Part shown: positions 62,330 through 64,000 of the stretch, in pieces
Layout: each line of letters opens with the position of its first letter
How positions within the stretch are numbered: position 1 is the first letter of the stretch
From: Chloranthus sessilifolius
Lineage: Eukaryota; Streptophyta; Magnoliopsida; Chloranthales; Chloranthaceae
Reading direction: 5' to 3'
Assembly (NCBI GenBank): GCA_021018995.1
Contig: CM037598.1
Span: 64,064,671-64,128,670, forward strand
Length of the DNA: 64,000 nt
Notes under the pieces: generated by a model
What the model saw: the letters and a program-made list of their open reading frames with translations, nothing else
The model's database searches: none
Told to the model about the DNA's origin: nothing
Translations under genes and position numbers: made by a program

Positions 62330-62440
62330 GGCCATGGGCCCTTGATGGGTTTGGGCTATGTGCCCTTGATGGGTCTAAGCCATGGGCTCTTGATGGGTCT
62401 AGGCCATGGGCCCTTAATGGGTATGGGTCATGGGGTTTTG
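62330..62440. repeat. 24-bp minisatellite, right part
   Basis: The units (GGCCATGGGCCCTTGATGGG plus TYTR) continue those that stop at 53577. They pass into a longer GGGGTTTGGGCC-type repeat to about 62530. Confidence 0.85.
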
Positions 62441-62642
62441 GGCCATGGGGCCTTAGGGTTTGTGGGTAATGGGGGTTTGGGCCTTTGGGCCTTGGGGTAT
62501 GTGGGTAGTGGGGGTTCGGATGGTGTGGATGATGGGGGTTGTTGCGGGTCATGGGGGAATAAGGCATGAAGGCTTGATCGGATGGATTCATGGATGTGTG
62601 GCATTGATGAGAGGGGATGTGTTGGGAGGCCTTCCACCTATT

Positions 62643-63317
62643 CTAAGTTTGGAACATCTCCTCCATCATGGCCATGGAAGGGGGATCAGATGGAGATGGG
62701 TTATTTGAGGGTTGGAGGGGTATGGATGGGTTGTATGAAGAGGGAAAATTGGGCATGGCCCTGGTAAAATCGGGCATGACCTGGGTAAGTGGCGGGATAT
62801 GAGGTGGGTTGAAGGAATGAGGTGGGGCATTGGTGGATGGATTAGGCATGTACGGGGAAGATGTATGGGGCATAGAGGTGGAGGATGAGAGAGGAAAATT
62901 GGTCATGGTTTCGAAAAAAATGGGCATGACTTGGGTAAATGGGGGGATGTGTGGGGGATCAAATGTGGCATGGATAGATGCGAGTGGATTGGGTATGCAT
63001 TGAGGGGATGGAAAATAGGGTATGTTCATTAAAGTGGGGGTCAGGTTTTGAACGGGTGTGGAAGGAAGGTGAGATGGGTTGGAGATGGCCATGGATGAAG
63101 GCATGGCTTGGGAAAATGATGGGAAATGGGGAGTTAAATTTTGGATATTTTGGAAAGTGGTGGAAGGGAAAATTGGGGCACCGAATGGGCCGGTTATGGT
63201 GAGGGTTGATTGGGTGAAGGGGATGGAAGTGAAAGCCTCTTCGGTGTGGGAATGGGTTGGAGAATGTGACGGGGATGAGTCAGGATCGGCGTAAGCCGGG
63301 TCCACAACCCACGACAT
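62643..63317 (-). pseudogene. First frame of the Tat-like fossil, Pro/Ser/Thr/His-rich
   Basis: A 224-codon open frame starts MSWVVDPAYADPDSSPSH and is low-complexity, with repeated FNPPHIPPLTQVMP / FDPPHIPPFTQVMP units. It continues toward gag through His-Pro-rich repeats. Tat/Ogre elements carry an extra or extended N-terminal frame before gag, which this fits. No catalytic motif. Broken further downstream. Confidence 0.6.
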
Positions 63318-63699
63318 AACTCGATATTGAGTCGGGTACGGATGCCTTGGATGGAGGGCCCGTAAAGCTTCCTTCTTCCCCTATGGGATGATGGAGGGTA
63401 TGATGAAGACTCTATTTTTGGGTTTTTAATTTCAATTTTTTTGAATTTTTAAAAATGAAAAGAAATAAGGATTCTGGAGCCTTTTGAATTCCCTTCTCGG
63501 GTGGCTCTTGTACCCTAAATAGGTCTCACGGTAAAGTTTTCGAAGCGCTTCGAAAGAATCAAAGAGAAACCCCTTGATCTATTGAAGGTACGAAAATCAA
63601 TGCAAATAACTTGATCCCTTGAAATGAGTTAAAAAGAAGTCGCCTTCTCTTGACCGGTGAGGGCGTATTGGGTGTCGGAGATTGCAAGGCCTAAACAGA

Positions 63700-64000
63700 A
63701 GCACTAAAGATACTAATTGGGGAGTCTGGGGTGTGAAACAGGCCTTAGATTCGGGCTGTTGCTGCCTAAACCAAAGTTGCCGCAACTATTAGATGTGCCA
63801 AACCAAAAAATGCCCAATTTTATACTGGCACAACTAATACATGCGCCAGTGTAATTTTTGGGCTTTTTTGGCTTGGCATAAGTAATAGTGGGGCCAGGCA
63901 AAAACTGGGGTTCTAGACAGTTTGACAACCGAAGCTCTGGTTCGAAATGAGTCGCCAAACTGGTTTTTATGGAAGCTAGGCTTTCGAGGATTGATTGTTT
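63700..64000 (-). mobile_element. LTR-like sequence of the Tat-like fossil at the window edge
   Basis: Words GGCACAACTAATACATGCGC and CAAGCCAAAAAAGCCC match the LTR interior at 45500-45690 and the solo LTR at 32940-33130. The region continues beyond the window, so its start cannot be placed. Confidence 0.5.

Larger units (their letters stand above)
44824..64000 (-). mobile_element. Tat/Ogre-like Ty3 LTR retrotransposon fossil with a second element nested inside
   Basis: Parts in minus-strand order: LTR-like sequence at the right edge (about 63700 on, running out of the window), a Pro/His/Ser-rich first frame (63317-62286, resumed 53506-53303), gag (52746-51854), protease region (about 50834-50031), reverse transcriptase (49243-48555), non-coding sequence, and a 3' LTR piece (46699-44824). 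The RT words VKQKLRRLQPEW, IVPVLKKDGKVRI, SPKDNFPLPHID and SFMDGFLGYNQI place it in the Tat/Ogre lineage. RNase H and integrase are not seen. It is an old copy with many breaks. An 8.75-kb LTR element (53578-62329) is inserted in it. Confidence 0.8.

Noticed and set aside
1-64000. tRNA, rRNA or organelle-derived genes
   Set aside because: I looked for obvious matches and found none. The only tRNA-like words are the complementary primer-binding sites of LTR elements.

Overview
This window is nuclear DNA from a flowering plant with a large, transposon-rich genome. It is AT-rich and full of (AT)n tracts. It carries plant-specific element families (Athila-like and Tat/Ogre-like Ty3 LTR elements, CACTA, Mutator-like and hAT-like MITEs, LINEs), one spliced class-a terpene synthase gene, and broken pieces of two conserved plant genes (CSI1 and eIF2-gamma). 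Nothing suggests a grass. A broad-leaved angiosperm, possibly a woody one, fits, but the species cannot be read from the sequence.

Layout. 1-1.5 kb: no recognisable gene. 1.56-6.94 kb: an Athila-like fossil (minus strand) lying against a piece of a Tat-like LTR (6.94-7.69 kb). 7.69-11.9 kb: a 1-kb dispersed repeat, a LINE remnant and several MITEs. 12.09-19.68 kb: a 7.6-kb CACTA-type element that contains fragments of eIF2-gamma and CSI1 with introns retained (a Pack-CACTA), itself inserted into an older MITE. 20.3-25.3 kb: a second copy of the 1-kb repeat, opened by a solo LTR and by a 1.76-kb Mutator-like element that contains further MITEs. 26.0-40.7 kb: the one real host gene, a sesquiterpene-synthase-like TPS-a gene of seven exons (26687-40525). 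Its first intron has grown to about 9 kb with a solo LTR, foldback elements, CACTA MITEs and microsatellites. Exon 6 carries a one-base frameshift as read here. 41.06-44.82 kb: LTR-like and Athila-like fossils. 44.82-64.0 kb: a Tat/Ogre-like fossil on the minus strand. Inside it a whole-looking non-coding LTR element (large-LTR derivative, 53578-62329, LTRs about 3.15 kb) has landed in a 24-bp minisatellite of the host element.

How the parts relate. The only likely functional locus is the terpene synthase. The rest is a layered record of insertions, and several boundaries can be proved inside the window because an empty copy of the same repeat, or matching target duplications, are present. 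The most interesting items are the Pack-CACTA with two captured gene fragments, the terpene synthase with its tandem-repeat, MITE-split promoter and bloated intron, and a family of LTRs studded with a short AACCTCTCGA-like motif. All comparisons were made by eye. Family calls rest on remembered protein motifs, not on searches.
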